Positions 56,961-64,000 of a DNA stretch of 64,000 bases are shown here, piece after piece; the first letter of the stretch is position 1, and each line of letters starts with the position of its first letter. Origin of the DNA: Pseudaminobacter soli (ex Li et al. 2025) (GTDB lineage Bacteria > Pseudomonadota > Alphaproteobacteria > Rhizobiales > Rhizobiaceae); assembly GCF_003012705.1 (NCBI RefSeq), contig NZ_PXYL01000002.1:62001-126000 (forward strand), written 5' to 3'. Under the pieces are notes generated by a model. That model saw only the letters and a list, made by a program, of their open reading frames with translations, was not told the origin of the DNA and did not search any database. A program made the translations under genes and the position numbers.

Positions 56961-57350
56961 TCACAGTTCGCGAGCGGCCACCGCGTCGATTTCGATCAGC
57001 AGACCAGGCGCGACGAAGCCCGATACGATGACGACCGTGGAAGCGGGCGGGGCTTCGGGCATGCGCAGGTCGCGCCATTTCTTGTAGCCGGCGACGTGCT
57101 CGGCGCTGGTGAGAAAACCCTGCACCTTGACCAGATTGGCCATGGTCATGCCGTGGTCGGCCAGCAGCCGCTCGATATAGTCCCAGGTCAGTTCCGCCTG
57201 GCGGTCGAAATCGGCCGGAATGCTGCCGTCGGGCTCGATCCCGACCTGGCCGGACAGATACAGATATTCGGCATTGCGCTCGACGCGGACCGATTGGGAA
57301 TAGCGGCTCGGCGGCACGGGAACACCGGCCGGATTGCGATAATCTGCCAT
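56961..57350 (-). CDS. RidA/YjgF/UK114-family enamine/imine deaminase
   Basis: A 129-residue RidA-family protein with PSRYSQSVRVERNAEYLYLSGQVG at the start and the tail PASTVVIVSGFVAPGLLIEIDAVA; the family residues around the R in P-x-x-S/T-V are in part altered (no R at the usual RATV position is clear). Such proteins hydrolyse reactive imines released by FAD-linked amine/amino-acid oxidases, which suits the oxidase gene 25 nt upstream in the same operon. AGGAGGAGC lies ahead of the ATG at 57350. Confidence 0.85.
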   Translation of the reverse strand: MADYRNPAGVPVPPSRYSQSVRVERNAEYLYLSGQVGIEPDGSIPADFDRQAELTWDYIERLLADHGMTMANLVKVQGFLTSAEHVAGYKKWRDLRMPEAPPASTVVIVSGFVAPGLLIEIDAVAAREL

Positions 57351-57375
57351 GAAAACGGCTCCTCCTCTTAAATGT

Positions 57376-58698
57376 TCAGGATTTGGGACGCTCCAGCCAG
57401 TCGAGCAGGCGATAGAATTCGCCCACCGCCGGCAGAAACCAGGGGTGGCCGGAATATCCCGGCATGGTGGTGAAGCGAGTGCGGGCAAAGGCGGTGTCGC
57501 CGCCCTGGCCAAGGATGCGGCGGCCGATGCGGTCGCCGAAATAGCTCATCAGCGCCACGCCCTGGCCGCAACAGCCGAGCGCGAAATGGATGCCCTCGTG
57601 CTGGCCGACATGCGGCAGCTTCTGGAAGGTGAAGGCGACGTTGCCGGTCCAGCTGTGCTCCACGCGCGCCTTGGCGAGCGAAGGGAAGACCGTCGACATA
57701 GCGGCATGCAGGCGCGTTGCGCTTTCATCCGAACTGATCGGCCGGAAGCTCGTGCGCCCGCCGAAGATCATGCGCGTGCCGTCCGGCGACAGGCGATAGT
57801 AGAAAAGGTTGCGCTTGGTGTCCTGGATCATGCGCGCGGCCGGGATCAGCGCGCGCAACTTTGCCGAATCCATCTGTTCGGTAGCGATGATGTAGCTGCC
57901 GATCGGAATGACCCGGCGGCGGAGGAACCACGGCATGCCGGGATCGCTGTAAGCGTTCGTCGCCACGATCACCTGATCGGCGCGCAAGCTGCCGCGATCG
58001 GTGGAAAGAACATAGCCCTGGCCTTGGCGAACCGTTCGCCGCACCCGACAGCGGCTGCGGAACACGACCCCTGCTGCACGGCAGGCCGCTACAAGGCCGG
58101 CGTGATATTTCGCCGGATGCAGGCCGCCGGCCATCACCGTCGTGCGGCCGCCGTAATAGATGTCGGAGGCAAGCTCGCTACGCTGCTCGGCCTGCGGCAC
58201 CATCCGCGTCTCGACGCCGAGGGCAGCCAGTTCCTCCGCCTCGCGCGCAAGAGCCTCATAGTGCTTCGGCGCATAGGCGGCAAAATACATGCCCATGCGC
58301 TGGTAATCGCAATCGATGCCTTTCTCGGCGATCGACTGCTCAAGAAACAGCACGGAGTCCTGCCCTTCCTGGAAAAGCGCATTGGCCGTGTCGCGGTCAT
58401 AGGCGGCGCAGAGTTCCTTGTGCGACAGCTTCAGCGTGCCGGAAACCATGCCTCCGTTGCGGGTGCTCGCGCCGAAGCCCAGATCCGCCGCATCGATGAC
58501 CACAACCTTCAGTCCACCCGACGCCAGCCTGTACGCCGCCGAAAGACCGGTGTAGCCGGAACCGATGATCGCGACGTCGCACGTGGCCGGAACATTCTCG
58601 GTGTCTCCCGGCCGACCTTGATCGCGGGCCTGCCACCAGTATGGATCGCTTGGTATGTTTTGGAGCCGCGCAGCGTGGGACAACATCGCCTCTCGCAT
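57376..58698 (-). CDS. FAD-dependent amine/amino-acid oxidase (DAO family, PuuB-like)
   Basis: A 440-residue flavin oxidase. The FAD dinucleotide motif is AIIGSGYTGLSAAYRLA at ~43-59, followed by DAADLGFGASTRNGGMVSGTLK and, near the end, HVGQHEGIHFALGCCGQGVA, the flavin-binding tail of the DadA/PuuB/SoxB group. It would oxidise an amino acid or an N-substituted amine to an imine, then to a keto acid. RidA downstream probably clears the imine. The ATG at 58698 is 13 nt from the TTCGC/GCGAA palindrome. The substrate may be arginine or a guanidino amine. Confidence 0.88.
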   Translation of the reverse strand: MREAMLSHAARLQNIPSDPYWWQARDQGRPGDTENVPATCDVAIIGSGYTGLSAAYRLASGGLKVVVIDAADLGFGASTRNGGMVSGTLKLSHKELCAAYDRDTANALFQEGQDSVLFLEQSIAEKGIDCDYQRMGMYFAAYAPKHYEALAREAEELAALGVETRMVPQAEQRSELASDIYYGGRTTVMAGGLHPAKYHAGLVAACRAAGVVFRSRCRVRRTVRQGQGYVLSTDRGSLRADQVIVATNAYSDPGMPWFLRRRVIPIGSYIIATEQMDSAKLRALIPAARMIQDTKRNLFYYRLSPDGTRMIFGGRTSFRPISSDESATRLHAAMSTVFPSLAKARVEHSWTGNVAFTFQKLPHVGQHEGIHFALGCCGQGVALMSYFGDRIGRRILGQGGDTAFARTRFTTMPGYSGHPWFLPAVGEFYRLLDWLERPKS

Positions 58699-58710
58699 AA
58701 ATGAACTTTA

Positions 58711-58725
58711 TTCGCTTATAGCGAA
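58711..58725. promoter_or_regulatory. Palindromic operator at the FAD-oxidase promoter
   Basis: TTCGC (58711-58715), TTATA, GCGAA (58721-58725) is a perfect dyad. Together with the following CATTT it gives ATAGCGAAC-type half-sites like those in the 56241-56265 operator. It lies just ahead of the oxidase start, so binding would block transcription or initiation. Confidence 0.6.
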
Positions 58726-58770
58726 CATTTCTGCGCAAGCAAGATGGGCGATGCGATCCTCGGGATTTCG

Positions 58771-59193
58771 TCACGCGGCGCCGGCGAGCACGACGCTGGC
58801 GTCGATCCCGTTGCGGGTCATCTTCGAATAGGGGCAGGTGGCGTGCGCGCGATCGATTAGCTGCTGCGCTATGTCGACGGCAATGCCCGGAATGCTGACG
58901 TCCAGGCGGGCGGTCAGAAAATAGCCTTCCACGTCGCCGAGCGACAGGTTCACCTCGGCATCGACCGCGGTTTCGGGCGGGAGCCTGATGCCCTGTTCCC
59001 TGGCTGCGTTCGCGAGCGCGCCCTCGAAGCAGGCGGACCAGCCGGCCGCGAAGAGCTGCTCCGGATTCGTGCCGGGACGGTTCGAGCCGGGCACGGACAG
59101 CTTGACGTCGAGCTGGTCATCGGAACTTTTCGCCCAGCCCTCGCGGCCTCCGACTGTGTGGACATGAGCAGTGAAGAGCGTTTTGGCAGTCAT
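58771..59193 (-). CDS. Organic hydroperoxide resistance protein (Ohr/OsmC family)
   Basis: A 140-residue Ohr-type thiol peroxidase with both active cysteines, in AAGWSACFEGALAN and AHATCPYSKMTRNG, and the expected arginine in SVPGSNRPGTNPEQLF. It reduces organic hydroperoxides at the expense of lipoyl donors. AGGAGA lies before the ATG at 59193. It follows a LysR gene in the same direction rather than the OhrR (MarR) usual for Ohr. Confidence 0.93.
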   Translation of the reverse strand: MTAKTLFTAHVHTVGGREGWAKSSDDQLDVKLSVPGSNRPGTNPEQLFAAGWSACFEGALANAAREQGIRLPPETAVDAEVNLSLGDVEGYFLTARLDVSIPGIAVDIAQQLIDRAHATCPYSKMTRNGIDASVVLAGAA

Positions 59194-59336
59194 GTTTGGA
59201 TCTCCTGTTTCTGTATTCGGGGCCACCGATACGTAGAGGAGGCTTGAGCCTGCCAGCAGGCAGTCAAATCGATAAGCAGCCTCCCAAGTGCTGATATGGA
59301 AGATCTTGCGCCGGCTTCCACGACGGTGGCGATTAT

Positions 59337-60269
59337 CTACCCGTTCGGTTGATCTCGCTCTGGCTTGAACGCCGCAAGATCGTTCAAGGCCCGTTTCAGC
59401 CGCGGTGCCATCCAGTCGATGAACACGCGCACTTTCAGCGGCAACAGACCCTGCCGGACATAAACCAAATGTGCAGGAAAAGATGGGCTTCCATAATCGT
59501 CGAGTATGGCAACCAAAGCGCCCGATCGCAGTTCCTTTGCGACTTGGTATCGGGGGATGCGGATGATGCCGACCCCACGCGTGGCGGCGGTGACGGTAGC
59601 CGTGGCGGTATTCGCACGTACGCGGATGTTCGGCTTTGCTTCCAGCCTGAGGCTGTCTTGCTGATAGATCCAACCCGGCTCGGTGATTTGGCCGAAAACA
59701 GCACCGTCGTGGTTGACGAGCTCCTCCGGGCTCGACGGGCGCCCCTTGCGTGCCAGGTATTCCGGACTGGCGCAGGTCACAAAGTCGAAATCGCCGACCT
59801 TGACCGCGTAAAACGAACTATCGGCAAGTTCGCCCAACCGGACGCCGACGTCGACATGTTCGTCGACGAGGTTCACAACGCGATCCAGGGAGATCACGTT
59901 CAGCGTGATCTCGGGATGCTCGCGCAGGAAGTCGTAGGCGAATGGCAACACATAGTCTTGGCCGAACGTGATCGGCACGGTGATCGTCAGCACGCCTCTC
60001 GGCGTGTGGTATTCGCCCGACGCCCGCAGTTCGGCATCCTCGATTTGCGCGATGATCTGGCGTGCCGCGTCGACATAGTCGCGGCCCGCATCGGTGAGCT
60101 GGACGTTTCGGCTGGTCCGAACGAGCAGGCGAGTGCCGAGATGGCGCTCGAGCTCCGCGACTTTCCGGCTGACGCTGGGCAGCGGCGCGTTCAGCTTACG
60201 ACTTGCCGCCGACAGGCTGCCGGCGTCGACTACGGCCAATAAAACCTGCATCGCATCCAGACGGTCCAT
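59337..60269 (-). CDS. LysR-family transcriptional regulator
   Basis: A 310-residue LysR protein: HTH MDRLDAMQVLLAVVDAGSLSAASRKL and PSVSRKVAELERHLGTRLLVRT, then an effector domain with the end LKVRVFIDWMAPRLKRAL. It resembles the AaeR/DmlR-like subgroup that often governs a divergent dehydrogenase. The divergent SDR gene starts 277 nt away. The Ohr gene follows on its own strand. Confidence 0.93.
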   Translation of the reverse strand: MDRLDAMQVLLAVVDAGSLSAASRKLNAPLPSVSRKVAELERHLGTRLLVRTSRNVQLTDAGRDYVDAARQIIAQIEDAELRASGEYHTPRGVLTITVPITFGQDYVLPFAYDFLREHPEITLNVISLDRVVNLVDEHVDVGVRLGELADSSFYAVKVGDFDFVTCASPEYLARKGRPSSPEELVNHDGAVFGQITEPGWIYQQDSLRLEAKPNIRVRANTATATVTAATRGVGIIRIPRYQVAKELRSGALVAILDDYGSPSFPAHLVYVRQGLLPLKVRVFIDWMAPRLKRALNDLAAFKPERDQPNG

Positions 60270-60545
60270 AAGGCGACATCCTTCGTTTCAGCAAACGCAT
60301 TGCGTCTTCGGCATCACGCATCATGGGCGTGCCGCAGGCGATCATCCAGATGGCAAGATGTTCTCGCCCACAGATGACGGCCGTGTCGTGGCAAATCAGT
60401 GGGACATGCGGAGTATTTAGCTTTTCCGAGAGGCTTGTTCTCATTCTCGACAGCTGCCGCGCAAAATCCAGCACCATTACCTTCCTCGGGATCGCCAGGC
60501 GTCGCAAGAGCGTTACGCCTTGCGGAAACATGAGGAGTCACGAAG

Positions 60546-61343
60546 ATGTCAGACACAATGGGAACGGCTGTCGTCACCGGAGCATCGAGCGGAATCGGCG
60601 CGATCTATGCCGACCGCCTCGCCGAACGGGGATACGACCTCGTCCTGGTCGCACGCAGCGCCGGCAAGTTGGCACAGGTCGCCGGCCGGATTCGCGCGAA
60701 GACCGGCCGCCAGGTGGACGTCATGCCCGCCGACCTTGCGGATGCCCAGGATCTCGCCCAGGTCGAGGCTTTCCTGAAGGAGACTCCGGACGTCACGCTG
60801 CTGGTCAACAATGCGGGCCTTGGCGGCGCGTTGAAGCTGCTTGACTCCGACGTCGACCAGATGACGTCGCTGATTGCGCTCAATGTCACCGCGCTCACCC
60901 GCCTGACCTATGCCATCGTCCCGCAATTCGTCGCACGTGGCACCGGGACAATCATCAACATAGCCTCTGTCGTCGCGATCAATCCGGAGAGCCTGAACGG
61001 CGTTTATGGTGGCAGCAAGGCGTTCGTTCTTGCCTTCAGCCAGAACCTCCGGCACGAACTCGCAGGGACCGGGGTCACCGTTCAGGTCGTCCTTCCGGGC
61101 GCGACCGCCACCGACTTCTGGGCGATCGCCGGCCGCCCGGTCGAGCAGTTGCCGAGCGCGATCGTCATGCGCAGCGAGGATCTCGTCGATGCGGCGCTCG
61201 TCGGGCTTGATAGGGGCGAGTTTGCCACCATCCCGTCGCTCCAGGATGGCGAACTCTTTGCTGCCTATGAGGCCGCCCGGCAGGCGATGATCGGCAAGCT
61301 TTCCACCTCCACCCCCGCGCCCCGTTATCGGAACGCCGCTTAG
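60546..61343 (+). CDS. Short-chain dehydrogenase/reductase
   Basis: A 265-residue SDR: TGASSGIGAIYADRLAERG (cofactor glycines), NNAGLGGALKL, and catalytic Ser-Tyr-Lys from IASVVAINPESLNGVYGGSKAF. The first and fourth positions are usual for NADP use by a classical SDR. It is divergent from the LysR gene and continues with an uncharacterised protein. GAGGAG lies before the ATG. Confidence 0.92.
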   Translation: MSDTMGTAVVTGASSGIGAIYADRLAERGYDLVLVARSAGKLAQVAGRIRAKTGRQVDVMPADLADAQDLAQVEAFLKETPDVTLLVNNAGLGGALKLLDSDVDQMTSLIALNVTALTRLTYAIVPQFVARGTGTIINIASVVAINPESLNGVYGGSKAFVLAFSQNLRHELAGTGVTVQVVLPGATATDFWAIAGRPVEQLPSAIVMRSEDLVDAALVGLDRGEFATIPSLQDGELFAAYEAARQAMIGKLSTSTPAPRYRNAA

Positions 61344-61422
61344 CCCGTTTCAATCACCGAGAGGGCAACCGAACCAGTCGATGCGGCTTGATCCGCTGCG
61401 GAGTAGGAAGAGGAGCTTAACG

Positions 61423-62139
61423 ATGGCACTGTTGGACGACGTGATCGAAGCGCATGGCGGTCTCGCCCGGCGCAAGGCATTCGAGCGCATCGAGGTCGGG
61501 GCCGTGACCACCGGTGGGCTGTTTCCGCTCAAGGGCCTGCCGACGGACACGACGCGGCGGCGCATGACGGTGTGGCTGCACGAGCAACGGGCGTCGGTGT
61601 CGCCGTTCGGCGCGCCCGATCAGCGGACCAGCTTCACCGCCGATCGGATCGCTGTCGAGAAGATCGATGGAACCGTTGTTGCCGAAAGCCGGGATCTCCC
61701 GTCGCTGTTTGTCGGGCACGGGTTGAGCACGCCCTGGGGACCGCTCCACCGCGCCTATTTCAACGGCTATGCGATGTGGCTCTACCTCAACTCCCCCTTT
61801 GTCCTTGCGATGGATGGCGTCGAGGTTCACGAGATCGACCCCTGGCAGGAAGGCGAGGAACAGTGGCGCGTGCTGAGGGCATATTTCCCCGGCAACATGG
61901 TCACGCACAGTCGGCAGCAGGAGTTCTATTTCGACAAGGCGCTGAACCTGGTGCGGCATGACTATTGGGTCGATATTGCCGGCAGCATCCCCGCAGCCCA
62001 GTTGATCGGCAACTCTGTCGAAGTTCAAGGCATTCGCGTCCCGACATGGCGGCGTGCCTATGCTCGGGGACCTGACGCCCGAGCCGTGACCGATCTGCTC
62101 ATGGTCTCGATCGACATCGACGATGTCACGTTTGCCTGA
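61423..62139 (+). CDS. Uncharacterised protein downstream of the SDR
   Basis: A 238-residue protein I do not recognise by name. It has an N-terminal DVIEAHGGLARRKAFERIEVG, a stretch WLYLNSPFVLAMDGVEVHEI and TPWGPLHRAYFNGYAMW; it resembles lipoprotein-type beta-sheet proteins found near oxidoreductases, without a signal peptide. AGAGGAG lies before the ATG at 61423; an upstream ATG at 61381 has no ribosome site. It is 79 nt after the SDR gene, so it may share its transcript and cooperate with it. Confidence 0.65.
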   Translation: MALLDDVIEAHGGLARRKAFERIEVGAVTTGGLFPLKGLPTDTTRRRMTVWLHEQRASVSPFGAPDQRTSFTADRIAVEKIDGTVVAESRDLPSLFVGHGLSTPWGPLHRAYFNGYAMWLYLNSPFVLAMDGVEVHEIDPWQEGEEQWRVLRAYFPGNMVTHSRQQEFYFDKALNLVRHDYWVDIAGSIPAAQLIGNSVEVQGIRVPTWRRAYARGPDARAVTDLLMVSIDIDDVTFA

Positions 62140-62492
62140 AGAAGTCCCGTGCTGACATGGGCCGCTCGATCTTGTTCAACCGGCTTGGACTGGGCGCGCC
62201 TTTGGCAATCTCCGCGGCGACCGCGTCGGCCAGGCCAGATACTCTCGTCATTGTTGAACCGAGAGCAATGTTTCGATTGCTCCGAGAAATTTGTCGGATC
62301 ACTTTGTTTGCATCAACCCGCTGAACCGGAGGGGGCGAAGGTTTCCGCGCTCGATGCGCGCGCAACCCGACTCGGGGACGCCTGTGTTCACGGCCCTGAA
62401 ATTGCTGCGGGACGGCGTTTCCGGATTTCTCGATTGAGTGCGAACGGGTGGAAATGCCGCCTTGAATTCATCGAACGACGGAAGGACGCGAT
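62140..62492. other. Gap without recognisable gene
   Basis: Small frames are present on both strands, for example a minus-strand one containing MTRVSGLADAVAAEIAKGA, which faintly recalls a CoA-transferase start, but nothing complete. It probably carries the promoter of the downstream MaoC gene. Confidence 0.4.
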
Positions 62493-62942
62493 ATGACCCA
62501 ATTGTATCTGGACGATCTCCAGCCCGGTCAGACCTTCGTCAGCGCTTCGCACGAGCTCGACGAGGAGCAGATCAAGGCTTTCGCGAGGGCATTTGATCCC
62601 CAGCCTTTCCATCTTGATGGGAAGGCGGCGGAAAAGACGCTGTTCGGCGGTCTTGCGGCAAGTGGCTGGCACACTGCCGCAATCACGATGCGACTGAACG
62701 TGGAGTCGGGCCTGCCGCTCGCAAATGGCATCATCGGTGCCGGAGGCGAGATCAAGTGGCCGAATCCAACGCGCCCGGGCGATATTCTTCACGTTGAGAG
62801 CGAAGTGACGGATGTTACTCCATCGCGGTCGCGCCCCAATCAAGGCATCGTTACGATCGTCAGCAAAACGCTCAATCAGCGAGGCGACGTTCTGCAGATC
62901 TTGACCGCCAAATTGGTCGTCTACCGTCGCCCCGCCGTCTGA
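62493..62942 (+). CDS. MaoC-like dehydratase/hotdog protein
   Basis: A 149-residue MaoC-type hotdog enzyme: YLDDLQPGQTFVSASHELDEE, the catalytic D-x-x-P-x-H region in FDPQPFHLD, and GGEIKWPNPTRPGDILHV. MaoC proteins hydrate enoyl thioesters. The Asp and His residues are present. GGAAGGACGCGAT precedes the ATG. It is a monocistronic candidate and its substrate is unknown. Confidence 0.9.
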   Translation: MTQLYLDDLQPGQTFVSASHELDEEQIKAFARAFDPQPFHLDGKAAEKTLFGGLAASGWHTAAITMRLNVESGLPLANGIIGAGGEIKWPNPTRPGDILHVESEVTDVTPSRSRPNQGIVTIVSKTLNQRGDVLQILTAKLVVYRRPAV

Positions 62943-62959
62943 ACAGCCAGCTCCTTGCG

Positions 62960-64000
62960 TTACAGGCGCCAGGTGATGGACTGTATGCGCATCGGCTCTG
63001 GAGGGCCGCACAGCACGCTTGCGACGATCTCGCCAGCAGTGCACGGCACACGCAGCTCAAAACGACCGAAGCCGCTATCAGCCCCGCCCGGATCGGTGGG
63101 AACGACACTCGCTTCATCCGGATTTACCGTTCCAGCCCTTTCGCGCAGCGAAGCCAGTTCCTGTGCGCGCTCTGGATAGGGGCGATCCATCGCGACGTTT
63201 TCGAGAAAGACATCGTCCGCCGTCTCGTCGTCCCAGTCTTCAAGCAGCAGACGGAGAAGGCCTGCAGCCAGTTCGCCGATTGCGGCGGGCGGAGTGGGTT
63301 CAGACGTGGAAGCTTCGGTCGTTGCATTGAGCAGCATGTCGAGCGCTTTGGTGGCCGGCTCCCAGGCACCGGAATAAGTCGCATTCTCGAACGCCACCAC
63401 GCCGAACCCGGTCTGTGGGTTCCAGCGCATGTGCGAACTGAAGCCGGGATACCCACCGGAATGGCTGATGATCGGACCGAACTGCGGGCTGTGCTCGACG
63501 ACCAGACCGAAGCCGTAGCCTTTGAGACGCACTGCATCCGTCGGCTCGAGGGCAATCGGGCACTGAATGCGCTGCATTTCGCGCCGGCTGGCGGCGGAAA
63601 GCGGGCCACTGTCACTGCCGTTCGGATGGAACGCGGCGCATAGCCAGCCTGCCCAACGAGCGAGGTCTCCCGTCGTGGTGACAACACCGCCGATCGCCGA
63701 AAACGCCCCTGGACCGGTGAAGGGCAGTGGCTGCCAGTCTGAATCGACTTTGCGAAATCCCGTCGCCAGCATCCCCGGAGGCACTGTTGCGGGATCGAAA
63801 ACCGTCTCGTCGAGGCCGAGCGGCTTGAGCAAATTGTCGGTCACGAAGTCGGGATAGGATTGGCCGCTCACCACCTCGATCACTTGACCCAGCAAGGCAT
63901 AGCCCAGGTTGGAATACTCATACCGCGTTCCCGGCGCGGTGACGAAGCGGATGCCGGCCCGCAGCACCGCATGGAAGGCCGCGTTGGAAAGTGACTCCTG
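62960..64000 (-). CDS. Serine hydrolase of the beta-lactamase/class C type, N-terminus outside the window
   Basis: The frame is open to the end of the window; about 346 residues are seen. YEYSNLGYALLGQVIEVVSGQSY carries the Y-x-N catalytic motif of the class C/esterase EstB fold, and SHSGGYPGFSSHMRWNP is the HSGG box. The nucleophile Ser-x-x-Lys must lie upstream and is not visible. Such proteins are peptidases or esterases as often as beta-lactamases. A GTG at 63967 exists inside, but the coding continues beyond it. Confidence 0.85.
   Translation of the reverse strand, partial: QESLSNAAFHAVLRAGIRFVTAPGTRYEYSNLGYALLGQVIEVVSGQSYPDFVTDNLLKPLGLDETVFDPATVPPGMLATGFRKVDSDWQPLPFTGPGAFSAIGGVVTTTGDLARWAGWLCAAFHPNGSDSGPLSAASRREMQRIQCPIALEPTDAVRLKGYGFGLVVEHSPQFGPIISHSGGYPGFSSHMRWNPQTGFGVVAFENATYSGAWEPATKALDMLLNATTEASTSEPTPPAAIGELAAGLLRLLLEDWDDETADDVFLENVAMDRPYPERAQELASLRERAGTVNPDEASVVPTDPGGADSGFGRFELRVPCTAGEIVASVLCGPPEPMRIQSITWRL

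Noticed and set aside
62149-62496. 115-codon plus-strand frame before the MaoC gene
   Set aside because: No motif or ribosome site; a faint CoA-transferase-like start on the other strand is too short to support a pseudogene call.

Overview
The window is GC-rich chromosomal or large-replicon DNA from an alphaproteobacterium. It is most likely from the Rhizobiales (Hyphomicrobiales) around Mesorhizobium, Aminobacter or related Phyllobacteriaceae. The basis is an Omp2/RopA-type porin, a SyrB-like protein, Ti-plasmid-style tra genes, many polar amino-acid and sugar ABC operons, and rhizobial-type catabolic modules. No rRNA, tRNA or CRISPR array was seen. Family names come from reading the proteins, not from searches.

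Layout. 1-2958: the end of a TonB-dependent-receptor-like barrel, coupled to a CHASE2/adenylate cyclase. 3142-6275: a quinone/aromatic-stress triad of pirin, a ring-cleavage dioxygenase fused to an esterase, and a shortened MarR repressor. 6335-7548: a decayed quinoprotein glucose dehydrogenase whose left edge cuts into the MarR gene. 7731-18640: the DNA-processing half of a conjugative element (DUF3991/toprim, DUF736, traG-traD-traC, a Ti-type oriT, traA-traF, a broken traB, a SyrB-like regulator). No mating-pore genes or integrase are present, so this looks like an island remnant. 18641-19413 has no recognisable gene.

19414-29019: a minus-strand catabolic operon behind a divergent LysR gene. 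It holds a polar amino-acid ABC transporter, a dimethylformamidase-like protein, a class III aminotransferase, a beta-keto-acid cleavage enzyme, a GNAT acetyltransferase and an acetylpolyamine amidohydrolase. Together these suggest uptake and breakdown of an amide- or acyl-bearing amine. 29041-35371: a compact six-gene biosynthetic operon (GNAT protein, AsnB amidotransferase, acyl carrier protein, AMP-forming ligase, stand-alone NadE-like synthetase, thioesterase). It is the best candidate here for an undescribed pathway. 35570-36985: a porin preceded by phased Pho boxes.

37089-45521: a LacI-regulated sugar locus with xylose isomerase, a TIM-barrel isomerase, a Gfo/Idh/MocA dehydrogenase and a CUT2-type ABC transporter. 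45562-50406: the PrkA, YhbH and SpoVR stress operon. 50977-58725: a guanidino/arginine-type catabolic regulon (ABC transporter, AruI-like decarboxylase, ureohydrolase, FAD oxidase, RidA). It is apparently controlled by an XRE-cupin regulator through related palindromes at two promoters. 58771-64000: an Ohr-type peroxidase, a LysR regulator, an SDR, an uncharacterised protein, a MaoC-type protein and a serine hydrolase that runs off the end of the window.
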